Origin: Paulownia fortunei
Lineage: Eukaryota; Streptophyta; Magnoliopsida; Lamiales; Paulowniaceae
Reading direction: 5' to 3'
Assembly (NCBI GenBank): GCA_019321725.1
Contig: CM033120.1
Location: forward strand, 9,181,694 to 9,245,693
Length of the DNA stretch: 64,000 bases
The number at the start of each line of letters is the position of its first letter. Positions within the stretch are counted from its first letter, which is position 1. A program made the translations under genes and the position numbers. The notes below the pieces were generated by a model. It worked only from the letters and a program-made list of their open reading frames with translations, was not told the DNA's origin and searched no databases. This document shows positions 10,681 through 20,997 of this stretch, piece after piece.

Positions 10681-11835
10681 ATTTTGAAAAAAAAAAAAGT
10701 TGATAACCTCAAGCCCATACACTTCTCATATATAATTGTCTCTTACTTTGTCTATATCAATAATTCGAGAAGGGATCTTCAAATGTAGGAAAGATGACTT
10801 GAATTCAATATTATCAGCATTTAATAACAGTCAATAGTTCTCACAAGTAATTAATAAAACGGCTGTTGTCATTTGGATTTCTTAGAAATTGCCAACTAAT
10901 TCTTAGCATATTTTGAATACCATAAAAAGAAACTTTTAAATATTTACTCAATTAAATTTAAATATCGTGCAATGATTAAAGAAAGGTTCTATATTTTATA
11001 ACTTTGATTTTTGCAAATAAATCATTAATGGTATAACAATATTTATTTAAATATGACAAGAGCTTTGGTAAAATAAATGGTTGGAATCAAAATTCAAAAT
11101 ACCATAATAATTAGAATCAAGTAAATAATTAAAATATATTTTTCTTTATATTATATTATTAAAAATTCTATTGTGGTCATAGTATTTTACGTGCATCATA
11201 CGCATTTTATCAATTTACTAAAAAATTATGTATCTCCATACATTCCAATCGTATTCAATGGAATTCTTAATTAAAGTTAAGTGCTAATTGAATGAGCAAT
11301 GTTAATATAATGTATGTTTTATAATAACTAACTTCAATCTTACAAATGCAACCCATGTCTTACTTTCTAATATATACAAATATGTATATATATATATACA
11401 TATATGTATGTGTGTGTATGAATATATATTTTTTCACAATTACAATTTCATAATTTAGGGTATAACTTATATAGTTGATAAAATATGTTGTTGCTTTGTA
11501 GTTTATCATTACTAAGATTGCATGTTAAGAATTTGATGCTTCTAGTTACCCTTTGTGCATAAGAAGAAAATTAAACTTATAAATAACTATAGAATAAACT
11601 TTTTTGAGGTTTTGACAATAGTTTAGAATTTCAAAATATCTTGTAGCCATTATGAAATAAAGGCTATACGAAACCAATTATGTCACGTTCATGCAGATCA
11701 TACCTTGATGCACATGTTGAACATAAATGCTTACATACACACATACAAATATATACGTATATATATAGACACAAACATATATATAGAGGCAAATGTGTCT
11801 ATAAATATGTGTGTATTTAAATAGACACAGACAAA
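10681..11835. repeat. tandem segmental repeat, copy C (3'-truncated)
   Basis: The third copy starts at 'gttgataacctcaagcccat' (10698) and runs through the 'aatttagggtataacttata' block (11452) to 'gtgtgtatttaaatagacac' near 11825. There it leaves the shared sequence, lacking the last 300 bp or so of the unit. Its exon-like part contains stops. Confidence 0.75.
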
Positions 11836-13090
11836 TTGAAATAGAAAATCAAAATCAATCTGAATATCGAATTTTTATGACAATAAAAATTAAATAACAA
11901 ATCAATTTTTTTGTTCGATTTTGGTACATAGAATTTTTAATTTCAGTTTGATTCTACCGATTTATCGAATTGTAGTCACTTCTATAAAAGAGCCATAATG
12001 AATTTGAATTGAAAAAGATATGACACACTAGATTTAATATAAAAATTATTTTATTGTGAAATATGTCTATTTGAATAAGTTAAATCTACCTTACAATATC
12101 CAAACTAATTAAATTCATCAAAATTAATGTGAAAAATAACATTGATTTTTCATATCAATTCAGAGGCACATTCTATTATCATATTTGTAAATTTGTTTAT
12201 TCCACTTTTTGATTAAATTGAATTGCAAATTTAATCCCAGGTTATTTCACATAGTTTATGCTCAAAATTCAGAATCAGTATTAATCATTTAACTTATCTT
12301 TTACATTGCAATCATAATAGCTCAGTTGCAATTGCATCTGCTATTTAACTTAATGGTTTTTTTTTTTAATTTTTGGGATTTATGTTAAATCACTTCTGGA
12401 GCCACTTCATGAAAAAAATAGATCTTTTGGGTTGACCATTAATTTTAATGAATTTTATTTATACTGTTTTATTGTCAGTTCAAATATTATAGTTTTGGTT
12501 GGCTTTCTCTTGTTACTTTTCCTTCAAACATTGTTTTCCGCCTCTGGATACAAAAACATGCTTGTTACTTGCATTTTTCAGAAATTGTATTTCCATTCCC
12601 GCAGAATATCAATTATCTATTGTAATATTTAAATAATCTTATATCCTACTATATTGTCACTAACACAAACAGACATTGACAAAATATTTATAATTAAAAA
12701 TGTATGATTAACCACAACAAAATAATATTGACATCTAAAGTTGAAAATGCCCTCCAAAATACATCATATCATTTATCCTAATAAAATATACACATTTTCA
12801 TTATATACATGTTCTCCAAACTTACTTTTTCATAACATATTCTCCCAAAACACCTTCCTCAAAATGACTGAAAATGAAACAAAACAAAGTCTAAATTTTT
12901 TCAATAGAATCAAACATAACAAAAAATAAAGTTGTATGAACCTTCATGTTGTATCACCATATTTCAACATAAATATATTTTTAAAAAAAGTAGAAAATAA
13001 ATTTTTACTACATTTACTTGTGTATTTCTTAATCCTTTTACATATTTTTCTATTGAACAAATTATAGATTTTGTATTTTTAAGAGTATAG
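11836..13090. repeat. large direct duplication, left copy
   Basis: Two blocks of this segment recur at 13371-13925 in the same order and orientation. The first is about 11836-12115 ('aaaaagatatga.ac.ctag.tttaatat' and 'ttattgtgaaatat'). The second is about 12780-13090 ('cttcatgttgtatcacca' and 'gtagaaaataaattt.tactacatttact'). Here they are separated by about 660 bp (12117-12780) that the right copy lacks. The extra piece has no coding sequence I can support and no clear terminal repeats. Confidence 0.7.
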
Positions 13091-13370
13091 GGAGAAAAAT
13101 GAAATTAATCCTAAAATTTCAAGATATTCTAATGGTGATAAAATATTATATATGTATATATTATTACAATATTGCAAAGCTATATATAACATATTTTCAG
13201 TTCAATTTATTCTTCATTTTCATTTCTGAACAAATCTAATTGTAATGTGAATTTATTATATTTTTAGTTTGATGAGTTAAAAATAAGAAAAAAAATATAA
13301 AATTAATAAAAAAATATAAAAATTATTTATAAAATTTATATAACTAAATTCGATATCCGGTATAATTTGA

Positions 13371-13925
13371 TAGATTGGAATAAAATCCAAAATCAAATTG
13401 AATAGAGAATTTTTATGAAAATAAAAATTATTTACCAAATCAATTTTTTTTATGCGACTTTGGTGCATACCGAATTTTCAGTTTCGGCTTGAATTCATCG
13501 AATTATTAAACTATGGTTACCCCTACAAAGAGTCACATTAAATTAGAATAGAAAAAGATATGATACTAGCTTTAATATGAAAATTACTTTATTGTGAAAT
13601 ATATAAGTTTGAATAAATTATATCTACCTAACAATATCCAAGAATATTACATTTTCATTTGTACACATTTTCCAAACTCAATTACAAGAAGACTCTCCTC
13701 AAAACGGTTAAAAATGAAACCAAACAGAGCCTAATTTTTTTTAACAAAATCAAGTATGCAAAAATAAGTTATATGAATCTTCATGTTGTATTACCACAGT
13801 TCAACAAAAATACTTCTTAAAAAGAAATTATATTACATTAAGTAGAAAATAAATTTGTACTACATTTACTTCTGTACGTAATTCTTGCTTTTACCAAATT
13901 TTCTTTTGAACAAACTAATAGAATT
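13371..13925. repeat. large direct duplication, right copy
   Basis: This is the compact copy of 11836-13090, with the two shared blocks joined directly near 13640. It ends just before the Athila integrase fragment at 13984, so the duplication and that truncated element adjoin. Confidence 0.7.
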
Positions 13926-13983
13926 AATAAATAATTATTTGCAAGTTTGTATATATTTTTTCCTCAAGCAATCTTCAATTTTT

Positions 13984-14133
13984 CTTTGGGCATATAGAAT
14001 TGCTTTCAAAACATCATTAAGCACGTCTCCTTATAGTATAGTTTATGGAAAACCTTGTCATTTACGTGTTGAACTTGAACATAAAGCTTATTGGGCAATC
14101 AAAATATTTAATTTCGACCTTGATGAAGCTTCA
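13984..14133 (+). pseudogene. Athila-like Ty3/Gypsy integrase C-terminal fragment
   Basis: Translation gives [19 protein letters not shown], then [20 protein letters not shown] and [11 protein letters not shown]. This is the region just after the integrase catalytic core in Athila-type Gypsy elements, where the family typically reads ALWAYRTAFKT...[20 protein letters not shown]. Everything 5' of it (gag to integrase core) is missing and replaced by unrelated repeat DNA. The rest of the integrase C terminus is also missing downstream. The matching 3' end of this element is at 17450-17760. Confidence 0.85.
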
Positions 14134-14372
14134 AAAACTTTTATTTTTTTCTTTTCCCGGTTAATTAGTGGATAATGGCAGATAATGGTACTCCGTGGCT
14201 ATTAAAGTCGAACTTGTCAGTTTCCCAAATAACTGAAATCTTTGTACAAATTTTCTCTATTTTTCTCATTCTCTTTTCTTGTTCTTTTCAAAATGGATGA
14301 CATTTTTCTAACTCTCAGGAAGCGATTTTCTTTTCTTCCTGCAATTTTGAAAATTTATAAAATTAAGATTGA

Positions 14373-14843
14373 AAGATTGAGGATGCTTATGCACAGGGAA
14401 TCCCGAAGGACATACGATGGATAATTAAAGCAAAGGTAAGAGCAGGTGAGTTTTCACATGAGTTTGCAGATTTGCTTACTAGATACATGTCTGGTTTTGG
14501 TAAAAGCACATATTCAAAAAAACGAAGGGCAAAAAAAATGAAAGTTTGTCATAATTATGCTAGATGGACTTGCAAAACAAAGTGTCATTCTTTAAGAATG
14601 GTCTCTAAAAATCGAGAAGATAAACTTAAATTCATTATGAATGGACTGAGTAAGGAGTCTTTATATCACATTATATTGACTCTTGAGACGCATTCATGTG
14701 GATTGGTACAACATGTAATTCTTGATTTCTGGGATTGTTTTCGAAATGAATATGAGTTTTATAGTCTTGAGAATCTGACATTAAAAGACCTTGTTTGCCA
14801 GTTTATAAGAAAACAGGATGTGAAGCATATCATCGACCCATAG
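14373..14843 (+). CDS. unrecognised ORF with Cys/Trp-rich motif, inside Athila 3' region
   Basis: This is an open frame of about 156 codons from just after a stop at 14370 to TAG at 14841. It begins IEDAYAQGIPKDIRWIIKAK. After a Lys/Arg-rich stretch (KKRRAKK) comes CHNYARWTCKTKC, with Cys spacing that suggests metal binding, though the residue two after the first Cys is Asn-Tyr rather than a second Cys. The rest is helical-looking (KLKFIMNGLSKESLYHIIL, LENLTLKDLVCQFIRKQ). The frame continues past the TAG for about 29 more codons (RAFKPLLDIKPEKN...), so the stop may be a mutation and this a pseudogene. There is no clear ATG before 14499. I do not recognise the family. It lies between the integrase scrap and the LOG copy, so it may be a captured host fragment or an unusual element ORF. 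Confidence 0.4.
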   Translation, partial: KIEDAYAQGIPKDIRWIIKAKVRAGEFSHEFADLLTRYMSGFGKSTYSKKRRAKKMKVCHNYARWTCKTKCHSLRMVSKNREDKLKFIMNGLSKESLYHIILTLETHSCGLVQHVILDFWDCFRNEYEFYSLENLTLKDLVCQFIRKQDVKHIIDP

Positions 14844-15092
14844 AGGGCGTTCAAGCCATTACTGGACATAAAACCAGAGAAAAATATGAACCACAATCAC
14901 AACTACTACATATACATTCACGTGTAAGTAAGTAATTTTTAAATTTTATGTGTGTTTTTATTTTCAACCTTTTTGATAAAAGAAAAAGACATTCAATAAA
15001 TGCATTCTCTGTTCACATCTCAATAAATATCACTGTACTCACTCTATTTTTGCACAACTTATTTTAAAAAAAAATAATAAATAAATAAATAA

Positions 15093-15745
15093 ATGGAAGT
15101 TTCTTCAACCCGCAAATTCAATTGCATTTATATTTTTTGTGGATCCAATCTAGGAAAAAATGGTGAGTTTATAGGGGCAACCAATAACCTTGGTAGAACT
15201 TTAGCAGAAAGAAAAATTCATTTAGTGTACGGGGGAGGCAGTTTGGGGTTAATGGGGAGTGTTGCTATTTCTACTTGTATAGGAGGAGTCAAAGTTCTGG
15301 GAGTTATCCCAAAATCTTTAACAGTACAGAATATCACAGGTATGACCATTGGAGATGAGCTAAAAATATCACATATTTAGGACAGAATGCCTAACATGTT
15401 AAATAATGCGGATGCATTCAACATTCTACCTGGCGGTTCTGGTATACTAGAGGAATTATTCCAAGTTGTTTCTTGGGCACAACTCAACATTCACCAAAAA
15501 CCTATAGGTATTCTTAATGTTAATGGTTTTTATGATGGTTTGCTATCTTTTGTAGATCATGCTGTAAAAAAAGGTTTTATTTCACCATCTGCGAGAAGAA
15601 TCCTCATTTTTGCTCCGACACCTAACTACTGATTGATCAACTTCTAGCATATGTGCCAGAACCTGATCCAACCTTGGCCAATGTGGATTGGTCCAATAGG
15701 AACAGTGGTCAAAAATGCAAATTGAATTTGACTCTCAGTCTGTGA
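15093..15745 (+). pseudogene. intron-free, broken LOG copy (cytokinin riboside 5'-monophosphate phosphoribohydrolase family)
   Basis: LOG enzymes release active cytokinin bases from cytokinin nucleotides in the cytosol. The ATG at 15093 starts a nearly full-length match: [107 protein letters not shown], and after a frameshift [20 protein letters not shown]. The family motif PGGxGTxxE reads PGGSGILEE: Thr is Ile, while the Glu is kept. Two breaks are visible: TAG at 15378-15380, at the segment that normally carries the conserved Arg-Lys, and a frameshift at about 15630. Plant LOG genes have several introns; none is present here, so this is best read as a reverse-transcribed copy. No strong promoter or poly(A) tail can be assigned to it. 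It sits inside the 3' part of an Athila-like element. Confidence 0.85.
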
Positions 15746-17449
15746 TACTTATTGTTAATGGTTTCATCTAATAGTATGTGTTTTTTTTTTTTGTTTCAGA
15801 TTATTTTTTTAGCCACACTTCAGGTGATATCTTTCAAACTCTACTTTTCTATCTATTTTTGACATTGGGGATAATGTCCTGATTAGGTTGGGAGAAGGGA
15901 TAGTTGATATAATGACTTGTGTGTTCAATGTGTGTTTTTCTAGTATTTTATTTCAAAAAAAAAAAAAATTCAAGCGTGTTTTCTGATGGGTCCATTGAAA
16001 TCATAAAAAAAGTAGTGGAGTAAAGGGTAATGGTAACACTCTTGAGATGCATCCCTATATTTTTGCAAAACATGACAATTATGTGAAGTTTTTAACAAAC
16101 GTTTGTGAATTACCAATTATTTTTGAGTCGTAGAGGTTCTTCCAACTTCAATAATTAAAATTAAGCATGAATAATATGGTTTGATTGATGATGGATGTTG
16201 TTTTGGACTTTGATGTTGTTATTTGGTTAATATATTTTTACGATAATTATACTCAATTTTTTTTGCACAAATAGTTATATTATTCAGTGTGAAGACAATC
16301 ATGTCAAAATAGGAAGTTCTTATGCCCTTGCTCTAATCATCACTTGGATCTTCAACATGTAGGGGTTGATTATTATAACTTTTACTTTTAGTTTGTCGAG
16401 GCGAACGACTGATAATGCACCACCAGAAAAATGATTAAGGCATTAGGCTTTCTAGCACCATTGCCAAATCAGCTTGTTCCCCATGTGATGTTTCAAGAGA
16501 ACATCCCCCTAGTGAACCACTTTGAGTCTTTCAATAAATAAATATGTTTTTTTGGAATCATATCTTTTTACCTAACCTAAATACACTATTATCCAAACCT
16601 TGTTCTAAAAATAATTGGAGTTTAAGAGACATTTCATTAACAGCGTGAACTTACAAAAGAAATTTAGGTTGGAAAAGAAGATAAGTATGGGGGAGTTTCT
16701 CTTTTAAAAAAAAAGAAAAAAAATAAAAATAGAAAAGAAAAATTCAAAGTGCTATGAGTTGCAACTAAAAATGAGATGCTGCAAGATGAATAAAAGGGGT
16801 CTAATTCAATAACAATAAGCCACAGTGTTGAAATTTGTGGAGTTTGAGAATTCTTCATCAATAAATTCTATGTCTCTAATTCCATGAAGTTTTTAGAACC
16901 TTTGTTGCATCCTATCCTTTTTTTCTTAGCTACATCACTACCCTTTGGCCCCATTACAATCTTTGTTGAAAACCTTTTGATTTCTTGTGGTGCCTTCAGT
17001 GTAGTGGATACTTGCACCAAAGAAAGAGCCTATGATGTTTAACTTTTCTATTAGAGAATGTGTGATGATTTTTGTAAGGTTTTATGAGAATTCACTTATT
17101 TGAATCATGTGTAGTTTCGTCCCTGTTGACATTAACTATTCAAACACATACTTGAGTATGCTTATTATGGAAATGCATTGACTTTTGAATGACTAAGAGT
17201 TAAACTCAACACTTATTTGGTTTTATTTCCATATTACTTTGTTGCTTCATGAGAATAATAGTTGGAAGATAGTTATTATAGGTGTTTGTGGGTATCACTA
17301 TTGAAAACTTTCACGAGACTATAACTCATCCTCTATGGGTTACCTAGGGGCTTAAAGTCTTGTTTCATATGCTAAATGCAATCGTGATTTTCTACGAAAG
17401 TGGATTAGTTTAGGTTTGTTTTAAGCTTGCTCGAGGACAAGCAAGGGTT
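15746..17449 (+). mobile_element. Athila-like element, 3' internal non-coding region
   Basis: This is the stretch between the LOG copy and the polypurine tract. It holds the 'gacattggggataatgtc' motif followed by a G-rich run and then T and A homopolymers (15780, 15956). This block is commonly seen downstream of integrase in Athila-type elements and is often followed by 'tttggggg'. There are no ORFs of note. The A14 run at 15956 is in the expected place for the element's own homopolymer, so it should not be taken as a poly(A) tail of the LOG copy. Confidence 0.6.
15861..15878 (+). other. GACATT...AATGTC inverted motif in Athila 3' region
   Basis: GACATTGGGGATAATGTC has a perfect 6-bp inverted arm pair and is followed by 'cctgattaggttgggagaaggga'. 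It resembles the short conserved motif before the G-rich tract in plant Athila elements. Its function is unknown to me. Confidence 0.5.
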
Positions 17450-17464
17450 AAGGGTGGGGGAATT
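17450..17464 (+). other. Athila polypurine tract
   Basis: AAGGGTGGGGGAATT sits directly before an LTR starting TGATAAGTGC. Just upstream, 'gcttgctcgaggacaagc' carries an inverted GCTTG/CAAGC pair, a conserved mark of the Athila 3' end. The tract fixes the element as plus-strand and its 3' LTR as starting at 17465. Confidence 0.85.
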
Positions 17465-17760
17465 TGATAAGTGCATATTTTGACATATTTTTGTATCAAA
17501 TCCTTTATACTTTTCTTGCTTTATTTTTGTTAATTATTATTTTATTAATATTTTGTGTTAGGAAATTAATAAATATAAAAAGATCAAAAGAAACATATTT
17601 TCAGACTTGTGCAGTTTTTGTTTTTTTAGCATAACTTCATGATCAAAAGCCCTATGGACTTTAAGCTTGTTTTATTTGAAAGCCAAGAGATAGAAGTATA
17701 ATTTTTCTGTTGGAAACTCAGCCCAATTCAGTCTTGATTATAGCAGAAAATTCATCCATT
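17465..17760 (+). mobile_element. Athila-like 3' LTR, truncated
   Basis: It opens TGATAAGTGCATATTTTGAC and matches the first 280 bp or so of the LTRs at 19203 and 55885 ('cataacttcatgatcaaaag' and 'tttgaaagccaagagataga'). It stops matching after 'agcagaaaattcatcca'. The remaining 1.3 kb of LTR is absent, so the element is broken at both ends. Confidence 0.85.
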
Positions 17761-19202
17761 TTAGTATTCTTTAGATGTCCTTTTTCTTTCTCTTTTTTTT
17801 TCGTGAATTTCTTATTTCTCTTCTTTCTTTTCTATTTTTTCTCCTCTATGTATTTCTCATTTTCTTGCATCGCCGCCAGTCACCAACGCCACCAGTGCAC
17901 CACCATCTCCCCATCTTTTCCTCTTTTTCCTTCAAAACTATTTGTAGTACGTAATAATTTTTCCATGTACACAAACTAAAATCTAAAAAATATTTTGAGT
18001 ATTATCATCTTCTTGATTGAGGACTGGATGTGAATACAAAATGAGCGCTCTATGATCCACTGTTTATGCAAGAAAAGGGAAGAAAAAGCTCTACATTTCT
18101 GGGTTCTTTATTTAGGTAGAAGGGTATCTTGGTGTAATTTCACATTGCATTTCAGGGATAAAATAGGTAATTTGGTTTGTGTAAGGCTGGTGGGCTACAT
18201 TAGGATTATTTGATTCCACCCATTGGGTGGGATTCATATCCAGCATTTAATCCATTATTTTCAAATTAATACTGGGCTTGCCATTATCTATTGGGCCTCT
18301 ATCATGTAAGGTAAACATCAAACTAAGGTGAATTATTTATTCAATCTAGACTTATTCTTCAAAGTAAATAGGGCCATAAGGAATTACAGATGTTGCATAT
18401 ACTGATTACAGGTAAGAACTTCAGATGTTGACATACTAATTTTCCTAAATGGCGGCAAAAAATGAAGATAAGTTCTCAGCTCAGTTTTTTAAACATTAAA
18501 GTTATTTGTCCTACAATGTATCAAATATAATCTTTTTTTGTGCACCATATAGAGAAGTGGTGGCATAGAATTCAGAATCTTTCCATGAGTATTGTTCTAG
18601 AATAAATAATAATTGATTTTCATAGGTCAAAATTCAAGGTTGAGTTTTCTCCAACCACTGGACAATGACGAGACATAAAAAAATCTCAAAAAAAAAAAAG
18701 CAAGTGTGGCAAAAGTTTAAATGACTAGACAATACACAGTGAAATTAGATCTTTGAAAGGTGTATCCAGAGGGATTTCATCTTGAGGTCCTCATTTTCAT
18801 GAAATTCCCACTCATGTTATAGAACAGATTAAAGCATGCTTCTCTACATCTAAATTGGGAGCCATCAGAATGTTTTCATGAAATTCCCACTCATATTATA
18901 AAATTAGCCACTTATGCTTCACCAATGATATTCTATCATCTTTGCAAGGGTGACTTATCTTCTATGGAAGCCATCAGAATATTTTCTAAAATTTTGCTTA
19001 TTTATCTCGCATTATGCCAAAGATGCAGAAATATAAAGCTGCTTCTCTAGTGATAAGTGGATGTAAAATTTGATATTCTTATGGAGTCAGGTTTAGAGAA
19101 GGAAAATTTCCATAGCTTTCCTTTGTCACCTCCAAGCATAAAGCAATTGAATGCAAAGCATTAGTGGATAGTCACATGTGACATAAGCTTGTCACATGCT
19201 AG
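17761..19202. other. non-coding DNA between two Athila copies
   Basis: No gene seen. A T/C-rich tract (17770-17860) is followed by a GC-richer patch (gcatcgccgccagtcaccaac). Near 18793 and 18872 the phrase 'ttttcatgaaattcccactc' occurs twice, and 'agccatcagaat.ttttc' also occurs twice (18861, 18968), a small imperfect internal duplication. Confidence 0.5.
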
Positions 19203-20797
19203 TGATAGGTGCATATTTTGACATATTTTTGTATAAATTTTTTATAATTTTCTTTCTTTATTCTTGTTAATATTATTGTTTTATTAATGTTTTGTGTTAG
19301 AGAATCAATGAATACAAAAAGATAAAAAGAAGCATGTTTGCAAACTTGTGCAGTTTTTGTATTTTGAGCATAACTTCATGATCAAAAGTCCTATAGGCCT
19401 GAAGCTTATTTCATTTGAAAGCCAAGAGATAGAGTGATTATAACAGAAAATTCGTCCAAGTGGTTGCACAAAATGGATCACCAAAATTCGGATCAGAGTT
19501 CAGCCCAATATTGACTTATTTGACCAATTGGGTCATATCTCTTAAGCCTAAATTTATTTTGAGTTGAAATTTGGATATGTTATATAAAAGGGGTAAATAA
19601 ACAAGTTTGTTGAGACAATATGGTGAGTAAATGTGTCAAAATGGTAAAAACATAGGTTGCAAGTTGTTGATACTGTTAAAGGATGACTCTTGGACATAAT
19701 TCGGTAATTTGATCATATCTCCATCATCCGACCACCAAATTTGATAAATGATATATGAACATATATCATCACCGAAAGATCTACAATTTTTGTTCTTTAC
19801 TCATCATCAAAATTTGGTTGTATCTAGCCAAAACATGCAATTTAATTCGGTAGGTGATGACTTAGTGTAAGAACTTACTAACTCTTGGAAACTAGCATAC
19901 CACTTGATTAACCCCTCCATTATTAGTTTGGCCTTTAGCTTACTTCAAGTACTATAAATATGCCATGTATTAAGTTTGTAAGAGAGGGGGGGAGAGGGTA
20001 GAGGGTTTCTTTAGGCTAAGTTTTCTAGTATGTATGATTTCTAGTAATGTAAGTTTTCTTGTAGTAATAGAAATGAATTCTCTAGTTTTTCTTCTATTTT
20101 TACTCTTTCCTACTTTTATTATATCTTTTTAAATTTTATTTTACTGAGAAAAAAGGGTGAACCTCTTGATGGAGGAAGATGAATGATTATAAGGGTAGAA
20201 AATATTTAAGTATGTTGTATTATTATTTTGAGTTTTGATCTAAACCCTACTTATTTTGTGGTGATTCTTGATTTATGTATCTCCATTGACCCAACAAATA
20301 CTTGGGTTCATTTAGCTTATTGTACGGTTTTACCTCACCGACTGCTAATGTGAAACCTAAATTTGTTGTTGACAAAGGTGTGCATAAATGCTTGATCCCA
20401 TAAATAAGTGTTGGCGTTAAGAGATAATTTGCAATAGTAAGACAATATCATGATTACTTTATTGAATGAGTTATTTAATAATATCTTTCTATTGGAACCT
20501 TTATTATGTATGGATTCCAATATTATAAATTAATAGAGGTAAAAAGAATAAATAACTATTTTTCTATCCAAAACTCAAGAGTAGATCCTTAATCCTTAGT
20601 ACTTTTATTACTTTGGTTTTTCTTTAGTTACAACATACATTAATTGTTCATATATTTTGATTCACATAAATCTCATTTTTTTAGAATTATAATCTTGAAT
20701 TCTTCAAACAACTTTCCTGTGGATCAACCTCAAACTCATAAGAAATTTATTACTTAATACAACCTGCACTTGGATTTGCAACCTTAAAGTTGTAGCA
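19203..20797 (+). mobile_element. Athila-like 5' LTR (1,595 bp)
   Basis: It starts TGATAGGTGCATATTTTGAC, ends TTAAAGTTGTAGCA, and is followed six bases later by a primer-binding site. The length is normal for Athila LTRs. It shares its start with 17465 and nearly its whole length with 55885-57491, including 'gagggtagagggtttcttt'-type sequence near 19990 (probable transcribed region), 'gtaaacctcttgatggagg' and the 'cttgatcc.ataaa' block. Compared with the 55885 copy it has its own indels (19455-19660). Confidence 0.88.
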
Positions 20798-20803
20798 AGT
20801 TTT

Positions 20804-20821
20804 AGGTGCCGTTGCCGAGAA
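20804..20821 (+). other. Athila primer-binding site, degenerate
   Basis: AGGTGCCGTTGCCGAGAA lies seven bases inside the LTR end. Plant Athila and related elements use TGGCGCCGTTGCCGGGGA, complementary to a tRNA 3' end (usually given as tRNA-Asp). Here there are four mismatches, mostly C-to-T or G-to-A. Confidence 0.75.
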
Positions 20822-20997
20822 AGGCAAGGTAAGTATTCAGGTTTGTTAATATTTTTTCTTTGTAAATATAGTTTGTTTATTTTCTTTATGGATATATGGT
20901 TATATGGTATCGTAGTCATAATTCTTAGCGTTTAGTTAGAAATAATTCTGAAACTTTGTTTGGAAATTTATTTGAATCATCTCCACACACTTCCACC

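Noticed and set aside
15955..15968. A14 run about 210 bp after the LOG copy, as a poly(A) tail
   Set aside because: Athila 3' regions commonly have a homopolymer run at this place, after the GACATT...AATGTC motif (15861), so it cannot be credited to the LOG transcript.
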